64,000 bases of DNA from Ascaphus truei (Eukaryota; Chordata; Amphibia; Anura; Ascaphidae). The position numbers were made by a program, and so were the translations under genes. Below are positions 13,301 to 27,100 of the stretch, in pieces; the first letter of the stretch is position 1; every line of letters starts with the position of its first letter. The notes beneath the pieces were generated by a model that was given only the letters and a program-made list of their open reading frames with translations, was not told the origin of the DNA and searched no databases. The stretch spans positions 287,234,145 to 287,298,144 of the forward strand of contig CM071567.1 in NCBI GenBank assembly GCA_036426205.1, in the 5' to 3' direction.

Positions 13301-15862
13301 GCAAATTATGATATCATGATAGAGCTATTTTTACAGAACAAATATAGTCAAGGTTAAAAATATTTCCCTAACTCATAAGGTACAGTATAATATTGGCTTA
13401 AAAAGTGAATAATGAAATCTGCTCTCGGCTTTGCCTCAGGCCTTTAAGTGCTTCACCTGGGGAATTAATGGCCTGTTCTTCATGGATTTTTAATAAATAA
13501 AGAAGACATATGTACATATCCTTTTCCACTCGACCAATTATTGCTGAAGAACAAGAAGGGAATTGCAACGATTGAAAGAATCAGCCTGCAACTCATAAAA
13601 TTCCTCCTGCTACATAGGTCTAGTTTTGGTTTAATAAAGTGAATAGGAAGCCACAGTTACATGGCCCATGTGCGCTGTTTTGCTTGTCTTAACCACTGTA
13701 GGATGGGACAATTGGGTTCACAAAGCAAGTTTGGTGTCCTGTGAAAGACATACAGATAAACTCATGGGTATTTTATCTTTGGTTTAGTATAGGAAACGCT
13801 ACTTTTGTAATGTTTAACTATTGATTTTATAATGTATACAGAGGAATCTGCAGAGAAAGGCAATCCAATCTCACCATACGAAGAAACCTTCTTTTTCAGC
13901 AATTCTGAATTGAAAAAGGTAAGCTAAGTTGTATCTTTAAATGTAATGTTCTTTCAAATAGAGACATCTCAATTAACGATCTGTGAAGGACACTATCAAT
14001 ATTATTAATTAATTTGTCCAACTTGTGAACCATGCATATTTTGTTACTCCCCCAATGTTCTATTATGCTAGGATGATGGAAAATCAGTCCTAGATAATAT
14101 TTTAATGTATAGTTCTTTATTAAACATGCTTTAAAAATGTACACTGTGGGCTGAGTCGCAACTCACACCTGATCCACAAATTGGATGCATGAATGAATAA
14201 TCTTCAGAATGCTCAGGATGGACGGATCATTAATTTAGATTTTGTATTTGTATATGCTAATGTTGAAGATAAAACCATTATTTATCCTTTATTGTGAATT
14301 ATTGTGTCATCGTCACCATTATTGATATGTTATGCAGGACTGAGGAATAAAGAAAAGCTAATATGAACAGACTTTATAGTTTTATTATTTGATTTATGTT
14401 CCCATTACTGAAACAACAATTCATTCATTAGCCTGCAAAACACGCACAAGAAAAAAATCAATGTACTCTTGTATATCATGTATGACATGCCACTGCCAGC
14501 AATGTGGCAAAGCTTTCACTCAGTCGCTGCCATTTAAAAAAAATTCAATCTTGTACACACTTTAAGTCCAAGTTGTTCATAACATGCAAAAATAAATTAT
14601 ATTTTTTCTCTCCTTTAAGGCTATTGAGGAGGGGGAAGGGAAAGAGCAGAAAAGTGACACTGTCAGACCAGGAGGGGGGGTCTCTTATGTGGCCCAAGAA
14701 ATTGACATGGGGATAGAGTAACATGAAGGGACACGAAAGTGACAGGGGGAGAGAGTGAAATTAAAGGACAAAAAGTGACAGGTGGGAGACCGTAACCAGG
14801 ATGGAGAGAGTGACATGAAGGGACAAGAAAGTGACAGGGAGAGAGAGGGGCCAGTGGAGAGAGTGATAAGGGGGAGGAGCGTCCCTACCTCCTCCTGTAT
14901 GTATTGTCAAGCATCCTGTGTCATGCTGGCCCATCTCCTTTGCTGATTGGATCAGGGTGTTACACGAGACTGGCCCGCAAAATACAGGAAGCATCATACA
15001 GAGCTGCAGTAACCCCATGCAGTCCCTACAACTGCACCAGAGGAGGTACTGTAGGAACCCACAGTAGTGAAGCATTTGAAGGGAAGGGTTCCTTCTCCCC
15101 CTCCTGACATCTGATCAGGGCATCAGATAGTCAGGAGTGGGAGGAGGGACATGAATCTGAATTTGATGCAGAATTGTGTTTTAGTTTGTTTCTGTCCTAG
15201 ATTTGCATTCTAGATACAAAGTCACGGTCCTGATGAATCTGTTCTTGTTTGAATTTTGGAAATCTGGACAACTCAAGTTAAGTGTGTTTTGGATGTGCCC
15301 ATCCTTACATTTTTCCAGTATTCAGAAGTAAGCTGAGCGATTGATGTGTACGAATACTGAGAGAAAGAGTCCTATTTAGTAAAGAACCTTTTGAGTTGTG
15401 TACCTTCCAAAATACTTATTTATACAACACTTGAAGAGAGCTCTATCTCTCACTCCTTTACAGCCAAAGCCACACAGTATGTCAGGGTTTGGTTTTCTCA
15501 GTCTTGCAAAATGCATTCAATTACTGTAGCATATACCCCCCCCCTACCTGTGTCCGGCGTCTTCTGACATCACAATGTCATGTGACATCCCTGTTCATTT
15601 GACAGAGACCAGGTAAAGGAAGTTACAGAGGCCTCTTGCACGCTCGCCAGCATTTCATTTGCCTTGGACAAGAGCGTGGAGCCTCTGTAACCACTGCCCC
15701 ACCCAGAAAACCCTGTGCCCCCCAGTTTGCGCCCCCCTTGCATACAAGATTTCACAAACAAATGTAACATTGTGGGGCTTGGCAAAACATAGTATTTTGA
15801 GACTACTCGATATTAAAAGAATATTGTGTCCAAATTTGTGAGCACAGTTGGGACACTTTCAC

Positions 15863-15939
<77 letters not shown>

Positions 15940-18900
15940 TAAAATAAGTAGAAAAAACAGGATATTCAGCGCTCGTGCTGTGTGATGGTGTGGATGATCC
16001 CTTTGCAGCATGTACATAAAGCGTCTCCCCAGAAACTCTCAAATCTAGGTGAACCCTCCTTAGAAAGGGGGGAAGGCACCCTGAAATACAAGATAATAAA
16101 AAATGCACAAATGCGCACCAGGGATTAGTGGAAAGTAATTTATTAAAAATACACAAAAACTGAGGGGATCCAACCCCACCTCAGAACAGCTGTGCAGCTG
16201 AACGGCTAAGTACTACCAAGGAGAACACCTGATGGTGACTAAACCCTAAGCTGCACAATATACAAATACAGTAAAAATTTCTATAAAAAACATGAAAGAA
16301 AAAAACAAACATGAAAACAACCTATCAACCGATTTGTATAAACCGCCATAGGTTGGGCACTGGCAAGGGGAAATGGACACTCACACTGAGACAGTCAGCA
16401 GACTCGCGGTGGCTGCACAGATCCGGATTCTCGGCACCGCGGAGATGGAAAACCGCTGCTGTCTCCTGCAGGCTTCCGTCTCAGCTTCCGCAACAACGCG
16501 CAGGTTACCTGTCGGACCTCTACGCGCTTCGTACGAGGTCACGACAGGTCTCCTGCGCGTGTATGCTGGTAAGCTAGACGGAGCCTGCAGGAGACAGCAG
16601 CGGTTTTCTCCATCTCCCGGTGCCGAGATCCGATCCTGTGCAGCCACCGCAGTTCTGCTGACTGTCTCAGTGTGAGTGGTCTGTTTCCCCTTGCCAGTGC
16701 CCAACCCTATGGCGGTTTCTATACAAATCTGTTGATGGTTGTTTTCATGTTTGTTTTTTTCTTTCATGTTTTTTATATAAATTTTTACTGTATTTTTTAT
16801 CTGTGCAGCTTAGGGTTTAGTCACCATCAGTGTTCTCCTTGGTAGTACTTAGCCTTCAGCTGCACCCTGTTCTGAGGTGTGGGTTGGATCCCCTCAGTTT
16901 TTGTGTATTTTTAATAAATTACCTTCCACTAATCCCTGGTGCGCATTTGTGCATTTTTTATTATCTAATAACTAAAATAAGTTCATGTTCATAGACAAAA
17001 ATAAATGATTTTACCCTGGAATTAGATATACAACATAATAAAATGGTGATGATTATCGCTACATATTTCTAGTCTGACAGATTTTTATTTTTTTAGAAAA
17101 AATTTAAATTAAAGTACTTTGTACAGATTCTGCTTTTACTTACCCCCTACTGATGTCTAAACTACTTTTCAAACACTAAACATTTGTATTGCTATTTTGA
17201 TGGGGCTATAAACAATGATCAATGTGTGAAGGTATAAAGCAGGGGTGACAAATCCATTTTACATGAGGGGCCTGATTAGAATTCATTCAAGCCATACTTA
17301 CCACACGCATGGTGAAAGTTCTGGCGCCACTGCGCATGACAGACTCCACAGGCTCCCGGATGGATTAAAAAAACTTTATTGGCACAACAGCAACACACTA
17401 GGGCTACACCACGAAGCCCTAGCAAGAGGGTGAAACGCGTAGAGGGGGAGATCGTGGTGTAGCCCTAGTGTGTTGCTATTGTGCCAATAAAGTTTTTTGA
17501 ATCCATCCAGTGGCGCCAGAACTTTCACCATGCATCTGTTTCCATATTGATGGCTGCACGCAGGAGCTGAATACAGAGGACAGCGGGACTCAGACCAGGA
17601 GCTGAGTTTAAGGTAAGGGTCATTGCCTTACTCAGACACTCCAGTCACCCTCGTGGCCCTTTACTGCTTCCTCTATACAGCCCCACATGACGACCTGGAC
17701 ACATTTGGGTGGGTTTGCTATACACCGAAGCGCTTGACAGTATTTTCTTTGCATACTTACCACACATTTTAAAAATATGCATATAAAACTAGTAGTACGA
17801 CTGTATGCTTCCCCTCTCACACTTTTTACTTTCCTCTCCTAACACTCTCTTAAAATCCCCACCCATCACATACTCTTAATATCCTGACTCCTCACACACT
17901 CAACACCCCCCACACACTTAATATTACCCCCACACTCTCTAAATATCTCCATCTGCTCACACACTTAATATCCCCCCTCACACTCAATAGCACATACTTT
18001 TAAAATTCCCCCTCACACGTAATATCCCACCCTCACACATTCTTAATTCTTAATATTGAGGAACAAACTAGCAGAAGAGCAATACTGGGTTTGGTAATAT
18101 CAAACAATGTAGAAGTGATAACAAATATTCAAGTCCTGGAATCAACATGGTCTCATTTGAAATAAATTATCAAAAAAACAGATTATTTGGGTTCAACAAA
18201 GACCTTAAACTTTAGAAAAGCCGATTTTAATAAATTGAGGGCTAATCTACAAGTAATACATTGGGATGATGTTTTTGCATGGAAAAATGTAGAAGATAAA
18301 TGAGCAGTCTTTAAAACATTGTTAGAAAAGCACACTTATCAGTGTATACCCTTGGGTAATAAGTATAAAAGAAATAAGTCAAAACCAATGTGGCTAAATA
18401 AACAGGTACTGTAGGGGAGGAAATGGACAAGAAGAGGAAGGCGTTTAGATTCTTTAAGTCAGAAGGGACGGAGACATCGTATCAGAATTATAAGGAATGT
18501 AACAAAAATTGCAAAAGGGCAATCAAATTAGCAAAAATGGATAATGACAAAAGGATTGCAGTAGAAAGTAAAGTCAACCCTAAAAATTTCTTTAAGTACC
18601 TTAATAACAAAAAAATGAGAAAAGAAAATATAGGACCCTTTCAGTGTGAGATGGGCAGGCAGATTATTGGCGATAAGAAAAAAGCAGAGTTATTAAATAA
18701 ATTCGTTGACTCTGTGTTTACCAGGGAAGAATCAATGTCAATAGTAGTGCTGCTGGAGGAAGCCACAACCTCCATATAAATGAACAATTGGTTAACTGAG
18801 GAAGAAGTACATAAGCGGCTTGTAAAAATTAAAGTAAATAAGGCACCTGGCCCCGATGGTATACATGCAAGAGTTCTCAAGGAGTTAAGTTCAGTAATAG

Positions 18901-21900
18901 CCAAACCATTATATTTAATATTCAAGAACTCAGTTTCCACAGGCTCAGTACCTCAAGATTAGCATAAAGCAGATGTGGTGCCTATATTTAAAAATGGGGC
19001 TAGATCACAACCGGGGAATTACAGACCTGTAAGCCTGACTTCATTAGTGGGGAAACTACTTGAAGGTTTAATACGGGATAACATTCAGGAATGCCTAATG
19101 GAAAACAAAATCATTGGTAATAGTCAGCATGGATTTATGAAGGATAGATCATGCCAAACTAACCTTATTTGTTTCGTTGAGGAGGTAAGAAGGAATTTTG
19201 ACCATGGTAATGCAGTTGATGTGGTCTACTTAGATTTTGCAAAAGCTTTTGATACGGTTCCACACAAGTTGTTGATGTTCAAAATAAAGCAATTTGGACT
19301 CAGTAATAATGTATGCACCTGGATTGAAAACTGGTTGAAGGATAGACAACAGAGGGTTTTCATAAATGGAACTTTTTCAGGTTGGGCTAAAGTCGTGAGT
19401 GGAGTACCTGAGGGATCGGTACTGGGACCCCTGCTTTTTAACTTGTTTATTAATGACCTTGAGGCTGGCATCGAGAGCAAAGTCTCCATCTTTGCTGATG
19501 ATACTAAATTGTGTAAGGTAGTAGAATCAGAGCAGGATGTAATTTCTCTCCAGAAGGAGTTGGAGAGACTGGAAACGTTGGCAGGTAAATGGCAGATGTG
19601 GTTTAATAAAGATAAATGTAAGGTTATGCATTTGGGATGCAAGAATAAACTGGTGACTTACACATTAAATGGGGATAAATTGGGGGAATCCTTGATGGAG
19701 AAGGATTTAGGAGTGCTTATAGACAGCAGGCTTAGCAATAGTGCCCAAAGTCATGCAGTAGCTGCAAATGCAAACAAGATCTTATCATCTTGCATTCAAC
19801 GGGCAATGGATGGAAGGGAAGTAAACATAATTACGCCCCTTTACAACGCATTAGTAAGACCACACCTTGAATATGGAGTACAATTTTGGGCGCCACTCCT
19901 TAGAAAAGATGTTCTGGAACTAGAGAGTGCAGAGAAGAGCCACCAAATTAATAAAGGGACAAACAGAGTAGGGGGAGCGAGGGATAAATAGATACACATA
20001 TAAACAATTGTGGACGATAGGTTTTACATATAGTGAACCCAGGACAGTGGGGGTGGGATAGTGAAAAATAAATAGAGATAAAGTATATAGTAGATACTTA
20101 CACGGCCGTGTGTAAGCACAATCCAAAGATGGTATCTTTGTGATAAATGCTGACCCTTCCACAAATGGGTGCAGGGGGGTCGTAGTACTTTAGAATATAA
20201 ATAAATACTCACACGGCCCAGTGTGAGTAGAGGTGTGGGGCAGATGTCTTTGTGGTTGCATTAGTCCGTGCAGGATATTTGCAGGCCGGTCACATCAGAT
20301 TGTGCCCAACAAGGGCTAAGGCCAGTCTGCCCTCCTCAAGTGCTTGTAGTCAACCAGGTTAACTCCCCCAGCGGTATATAGGGATAAGTGAGGCACAGGT
20401 TCAGTGATAAAAATTTAACGGGTGTTTATTATCAAAGACAAGTACAAGTATCACACTCACATAACATAAATATTGTCCCCTGGCATCTCCGTGTGGTCCA
20501 ACTTCAGCAGTAAACTGCTCCGGCCCCGCGTCCGAGGTGCAGAGAGCTGGGGCTGGTCTGCCCGGCTGCAGATGCTGCTGGAAAGGATGTCTACGGAAGC
20601 CTCCGTGGGACAAAACAGGAACAGGATTTTGAGCAACGCGTTTCGCCGATTGGACGGCTTCCTCAGGCTCATTCAGTGACGTGTGGAGGGTCTGATGAAC
20701 TTATATAGACCCTCCTTGCTAATTAATTAAATAGCGGAAAAGGTTTGTGGGGTGAATACAGTTCCCTGCAATAAGTGCCTTATTCTCAATGCAAATTGCA
20801 AACTCCCTAGTATGTTCCGTAACACACTACCATTATACCAATAAATTCACTAATGCTCATTTCAATCTTGTGCACCCTTGTGTTTGTCAGTGTCTTGGGT
20901 ATTTTAAAATAACCTTTTGGTCTATGTTTCCTCAATCGTAGGTTAAAAATAGTACTGGCGCCTATTAACAATCTCCTAAAGCATATATCATCTTACATAC
21001 TTTTTCATAACATTCAATCATTTAGTTTATACACTGAAGTCTAAAAACAACAATCTTTATACAATTCACTTAAAAACCTCACACATAATTTATTTCTCTA
21101 TGATCTTTAAAAATGATATTAAAACAATGATTAAAATTCAATCTCTACCTCTAGATGCATGTCTAGCTGATAGTGGGGTTAATATGTGTATATTCCCAGG
21201 TTTTATTAAACTTAAGAATTTCTCATAAAATCACGATAAAATAATTCAGATTTAATAAAATTTCAATGTACATAAGTATATGTCAAAACATAAAAATGCC
21301 ATCTTAATGCAAAGAGAAGAAGCGGGGAGAGGGGGAATGGATTGGAGATAAAGAAAAAAGGGGGGGGGGGAGGGGGGGGGAGGGGGGGGGGGATGGGGGA
21401 TGGGTAACAAAGACAAGTATTAGTATTAGTACCCAGTAAAATTTAAGACAAGGTATATTTAGGTTAAGTTGCACTCTAGTAATTGTAAACATGTCTATAA
21501 AAACGCTGGGATATCCAAATCTGCATTTAGGCCATTTGGTGTTAGAGTTTTAAGTTGATAGATCAAGAACGTTTCTCGCTGTCTTAAACGCCTGAGTCTA
21601 TCACCACCTCTCCAATTCTCAGCAACTAGCTCTATTCCCCTATAGAGCAGGCCCGATGGGTCTCCCCCGTGGGCCAAACTGAAGTGTACTGGTACACTGT
21701 GAGTTGTGAGGCCTCTTCTAATTGCCTATGTGCTCCAGTATGCGGACTCTAAGACTTCTTGAGGTCCGGCCCACATACTGGAGTCCGCACGGGTATTCAA
21801 GCAGATACCACACGAAAGAGGTCCTACAATTTATAAAGTGCTTAGTTTTAAAAACCTCTTTCGTAACGTTGGAACTGAAATCTAATGTCTCTTTTCCCGC

Positions 21901-22637
21901 ATGTTTGCAGGCTTTGCAATCAAAACATTTAAAAAAACCTATTGGTTTTGGTAGCCAGCTCTCTTTCTGTGTTTTTACCTCTTTTCTAAATGTGCTGGGC
22001 ACTAGCTTGTTCTTAATATTGTCCGCTTTTTTAAAAATGACTCTAGGTGCCTCCGGTAAATATTCTCTTTGACCAGAGCATCACAACTCAGTAAGGACGA
22101 ACTGTTGGTGCCCAAGCAAAAGAAAGAGAAGTCAGACTATGTAGTACCCTTTGTTACAAAGTTCAATGATGAGGCCAAGAACATTAAAAGAATTCTAACA
22201 AAACACTGGCATGTTCTGTGCAAAGACACAGTTCTAAGAGAATATTTACCGGAGGCACCTAGAGTCATTTTTAAAAAAGCGGACAATATTAAGAACAAGC
22301 TAGTGCCCAGCACATTTAGAAAAGAGGTAAAAACCCAGAAAGAGAGCTGGCTACCAAAACCAATAGGTTTTTTTTAAATGTTTTGATTGCAAAGCCTGCA
22401 AACATGCGGGAAAAGAGACATTAGATTTCAGTTCCAACGTTACGAAAGAGGTTTTTAAAACTAAGCACTTTATAAATTGTAGGACCTCTTTCATGGTGTA
22501 TCTGCTTGAATGCCCGTGCGGACTCCAGTATGTGGGCCGGATGGGGTTTTTTGTTTGCCTTCCTCTGGATCAATAAGTAAGCATAGACATAGGATAAAGT
22601 ATCTGTTGTCTAAATTTAGCATAGGTTGAACTTGAAG

Positions 22638-22704
<67 letters not shown>

Positions 22705-24041
22705 GGAGAAAGTTGCACCGGTGAGTGGCACTCACCAAGTGCAGAAAGGGTGAGTGGGTGTTTACACTGACTATGGGATGTATGTAACCAGCACTCCAGT
22801 AAATAAACTTGATAGGTCTGGTGCTGTGATCATAAACTAATACAGGTATATGTTACTAGCAAGAATGATGGCACAAAGACAACTGCACTCAAAAGTATAA
22901 TCCAAAGTAATTGTATTAAAGTAATTTGTAGTGCAAAAAATACCAAGTGCGCAGAAACTATAGGCTTAATGATGTCTAGTGAATGCTGCCTGAATTAGTA
23001 TTTATGCAGAGTGTAGCATTTGGCGCACAAACAGGACAAGGTCCAGAATATAAATGGAACCTAATGGAGTAAGGACTGACAATATATATATTCATAGTAG
23101 GTCAGTAAAGGCTAGAGCAAATATATTGTGCACTGAAATTCTCAGTTTAACTGGAAACTGATACAATGTGATAAAAAATGGTTAGAAAAAAACTATCAAA
23201 GTGACAAAAGTGAAGAAAAAGCAAAAGTGGAAGTTGTACATGGAATAGTCTCGTATCTTTTGAGTGTCTCTGTGGTAAAAAAACACTAGTTAAATATCTT
23301 ATGGTTTAGTGTCCTAAGATCAAGAAGACAAGCCAGTATCTGTAGCTTTAGCTTGGAAAGAGATTGATCAACTTCTCTGTTGTAAGCTGCTCAGGACTCA
23401 CGGTGGTATAGTAACCTTCACGCTGATATGACTCTGCACTTAGTCTAACCCACTGATGTAATTCAGTGCTTCAGCGCCTCTGTTTTATCACCAAGTCGTC
23501 CCCTCCTTCGCCGCGCCTCCCAGGTCAGGTATCTCTCCGGTCACAACCGTCCGCACGTTCACCGGCTCAGCTCAGCTGTTCTGCCCGGCATCAGTTCAAT
23601 CAGTAGACATACCGGCTCTGCTTAGCTACTCCACCGGACATCAGCCTCATCTGATCCACAGACCTCCCGCTACTCATCCACATCAGTACACAGATTGCAC
23701 GTCAGGACATAGGCACATCCGTCCAGCTCCAATGCTCTGCCCGGCGTCAATCTCCACTGCTGCAGAGACCTCCCAATACTCATTAACTTTAACATATCAC
23801 CTACACATCAGGCAACGGGTATACAGGTGTACTGGCTCAGCTCTGATGTTCCACCAAGCACCAGATATTCTCTCAATGTTGGGGAGGGACCACTGTCACT
23901 TAGTATAGGGAGCAGGTGATAGGAAATGAGGAACAGATAACTCCAGACGCTTCAAATTCCTTCCAACTTGCATTGTAAAGTTTGACCATACAAGACTTAA
24001 AGAATGTACAAAGGCGGGAGCTGAGCCAGTACAACTGTATA

Positions 24042-24107
<66 letters not shown>

Positions 24108-27100
24108 CTCCCCCTCCCCCTCCCCCTCCCCCTCCCTCTCTCTCTTATATCACTAACATTCAGGGACCATTTAACACCTTGTCAAAAATCGCATACTACA
24201 CAGGGGGAGGGATATTAGCCAGTGCTAACTTAGCATAGCGTTGAGCTAATGAGATAACCAACGACCTTTGTTTTTGCATATACTTAGCTTTGGGGATACC
24301 CGTTAAACTGAGGGAAACTAACAGACGTCACCTATTTAGGTAACGTCACGTTAGAAGCCCAGATTTAATGGGGCTTTGAGTATCGACCCCATAGTCTTAT
24401 TAATAGTTGTAGCAGCAGATTATTACACACAAATGATGGGCCCTACGATTGGCAGCACACTGCACCTCACATGCTTCAAAATACCTTTTGATTGACTCAT
24501 GTCAGGTATCTCAGGTGTGTCCCTTTTTGTTCACAGGTATCTCTCCATATATTGCATAAAGGAGTGTTTGGGGATGTGTAATATATATAATAAAACGGAA
24601 GTAGCCGTGTTAGTCCAGTTACGATAGTGCAGTATATATATCATTTTACAAAAGATAGACTCTGAAGCTAACACAAGGTAGGCTAACCTGGCGCTACACC
24701 CATGCTAATGAGATATACTGTACAATAGCCATTATTTTTGCATATAATTAGCTTTGTGGTCATGCATTAAATGAATAAAAAATAAATGTTATTTGCCCTG
24801 CTTTACACGGTCTTAGCATATCTGGACCTTATATCAGGTAGAACAAGCTGTAGCATCCACGTGTTCCTGGAAGTTATGCTGCACCGGTTATTAACGATTC
24901 TGCAAATCTTTTCTGGCAACTGTGCTTAAAGGAAAAGAATAAAAGTTACCACCATGTGTGTTCTATCAATCACTGATTCAATTATATATTGGATTAATTA
25001 TGTGTAATTACCTCCCTATAAATATCATGGACTGAAGTTTGGAGGGTATCCCATGAAGAAGTCATCATCGATGACGAAACGCGTAGGGCGTGGTTAGATT
25101 GCGGCCGCCATTTGCCCACGAACACTGTTGCTGCTTGCATATAGATCTTTGGCTCTCGTGTGCGCTTTTCACGGCCATTACTCAACTACACTAAGGACTT
25201 TCAAGGCATTGTTTCCTGGTGGGACCTGTCTCGCTGAACACCAAAGGCGAGGGATTCCATTTCCGGTTCCGGGTGCACGAAGGAGGTTTACGTGACGACG
25301 CCACTGACCTGAGCCGGACGCTGATGATTGAGCTGTTGGCACATGAGAGCCTATCTCATACACGCTATTGATTGCTGTACCTTTGTGAGTGGGCATTTGA
25401 TAGATTTTATGTTCCTTTAATACAATTTTTATTATGGTAATGCACTAGGTGTGCGCCTGTTTCTTTCTCTTTCCTTTTTTCTAGATATCATTAGGGACTG
25501 GTGATCCCTTTGAAACGGGCTGCAGGAACCTGGAGTCAATGCCATTGGAACAGGACTTTATGTATTAAAGATTTTTTAATCTTCATTTTTATTTTTTGCC
25601 AAATTTTTCTATTTTTTACATATTAAATATATTTTTTAGATTTTTATCCACTTATTTTTTTATAGGGTCACCCACCTCTCTGCTGCAGGAACCAGCCGGT
25701 TCTTAGCCCTTGCATTACTAGGGTCTATGTTAACAGCACCTATATCGGGAAGCCGACACTATGACCTCTACTATGCTCATTTATTATCAATGTTAATCGC
25801 GCTTTGCTCACGGTGCACTGGTACAACACTAACCATCTGTGAAGGCTCTCTCTAGTGCTCCACCTATGCCAGAATTATTATTTATGGATGCGAATCTCAC
25901 TACGTCTATACTGCACCTGTTTGCCCTAAACACTCCCTGTGCAAGGGCTATGAGGGTTCACACTATATACTAAGTATCTCCTGTATTGGAGACCAGTTGT
26001 ATATCACTTCTGGGGTTTGTACCACTATCTCCTGTTTTTACCTTACATTAGCCAGAGTATATACTAGTACATATCAGGTTGTCACTTTATGTATGATTAC
26101 CCTACTGTGAGGGTTACCGTATTTACCTTATTGTGCACAATATATTATCCTCTGTAGGCTTATTGGTGTAAGGGGAGAAACAATTCCAAGTGTTTCTCTC
26201 TAGTGGTATCCTCATAACCTTACATCTTGCAAAGCAGTCAATAAAAGGTTACCTCTGATTTCAATAGGACCATTTACTATAGGTGGTCACATAGATTGGA
26301 TCTAACTTCGCTACCCTTGCCATGGATCATTAACATATTTACCAAAAGTCTAAGATTACAGCGCGTTTACAAATTATACGCTCTGATATATTTTACTGGT
26401 ACAAGACTTTATCTACACAGTGGTCCCACCACGGCCCCATTCCTATATCTATAGGCAGCTACAGTATATTAATAGCACAAGATCCTGAACATCAATCAAG
26501 GATCTCCATATGTAAAATCAACCTAACTACCCAGAGTTACGTTACCAATGACAGTCACGTGCTGTTTGACACACATTTTATTTTAAACCCCCTTTTTTTA
26601 TTCATTGGTTAATAATAAAGTATTTTAACACATTCATTATACATTTAGTTGTGACGGAGTGCTTGTTTACTAGGTTTCCTTTATATGATACATTCTTGTT
26701 CCTACCTAGTCAGCACCTCACATTGGTTAATTGATCAGCTGTGCAGGTGTTCTCTTACGTGTAGTCCTCTGAGATGGAAACAGATGTGCTGAAAAATGTA
26801 ATACTTTATTTTCAGTAATATACTATACGGTCACAGATTGCTTTAAAATCAGAACCTATTGATATGCTATATACAGTACATAAGTACCTTTTTTCTATAA
26901 TACAAATCCTGGTTTGCCAATGTAATAGTACTGATGTATACATTTTAGATATTAACGGGAAAACTGTATACTTCTGTATTATGTTGTTACTTCTTTTGCT
27001 AAAGTGTTTATTTTGCAGGAAACTTCTGGGGATAACTTTCCATTAACTAAAGATCATGAACGAAATGAAGAAGACTTGAAAAGCAATGCATGGTATAATT

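Noticed and set aside
15803..16156. Frame with a poly-tyrosine run
   Set aside because: Artefact of the (ATA)n microsatellite.
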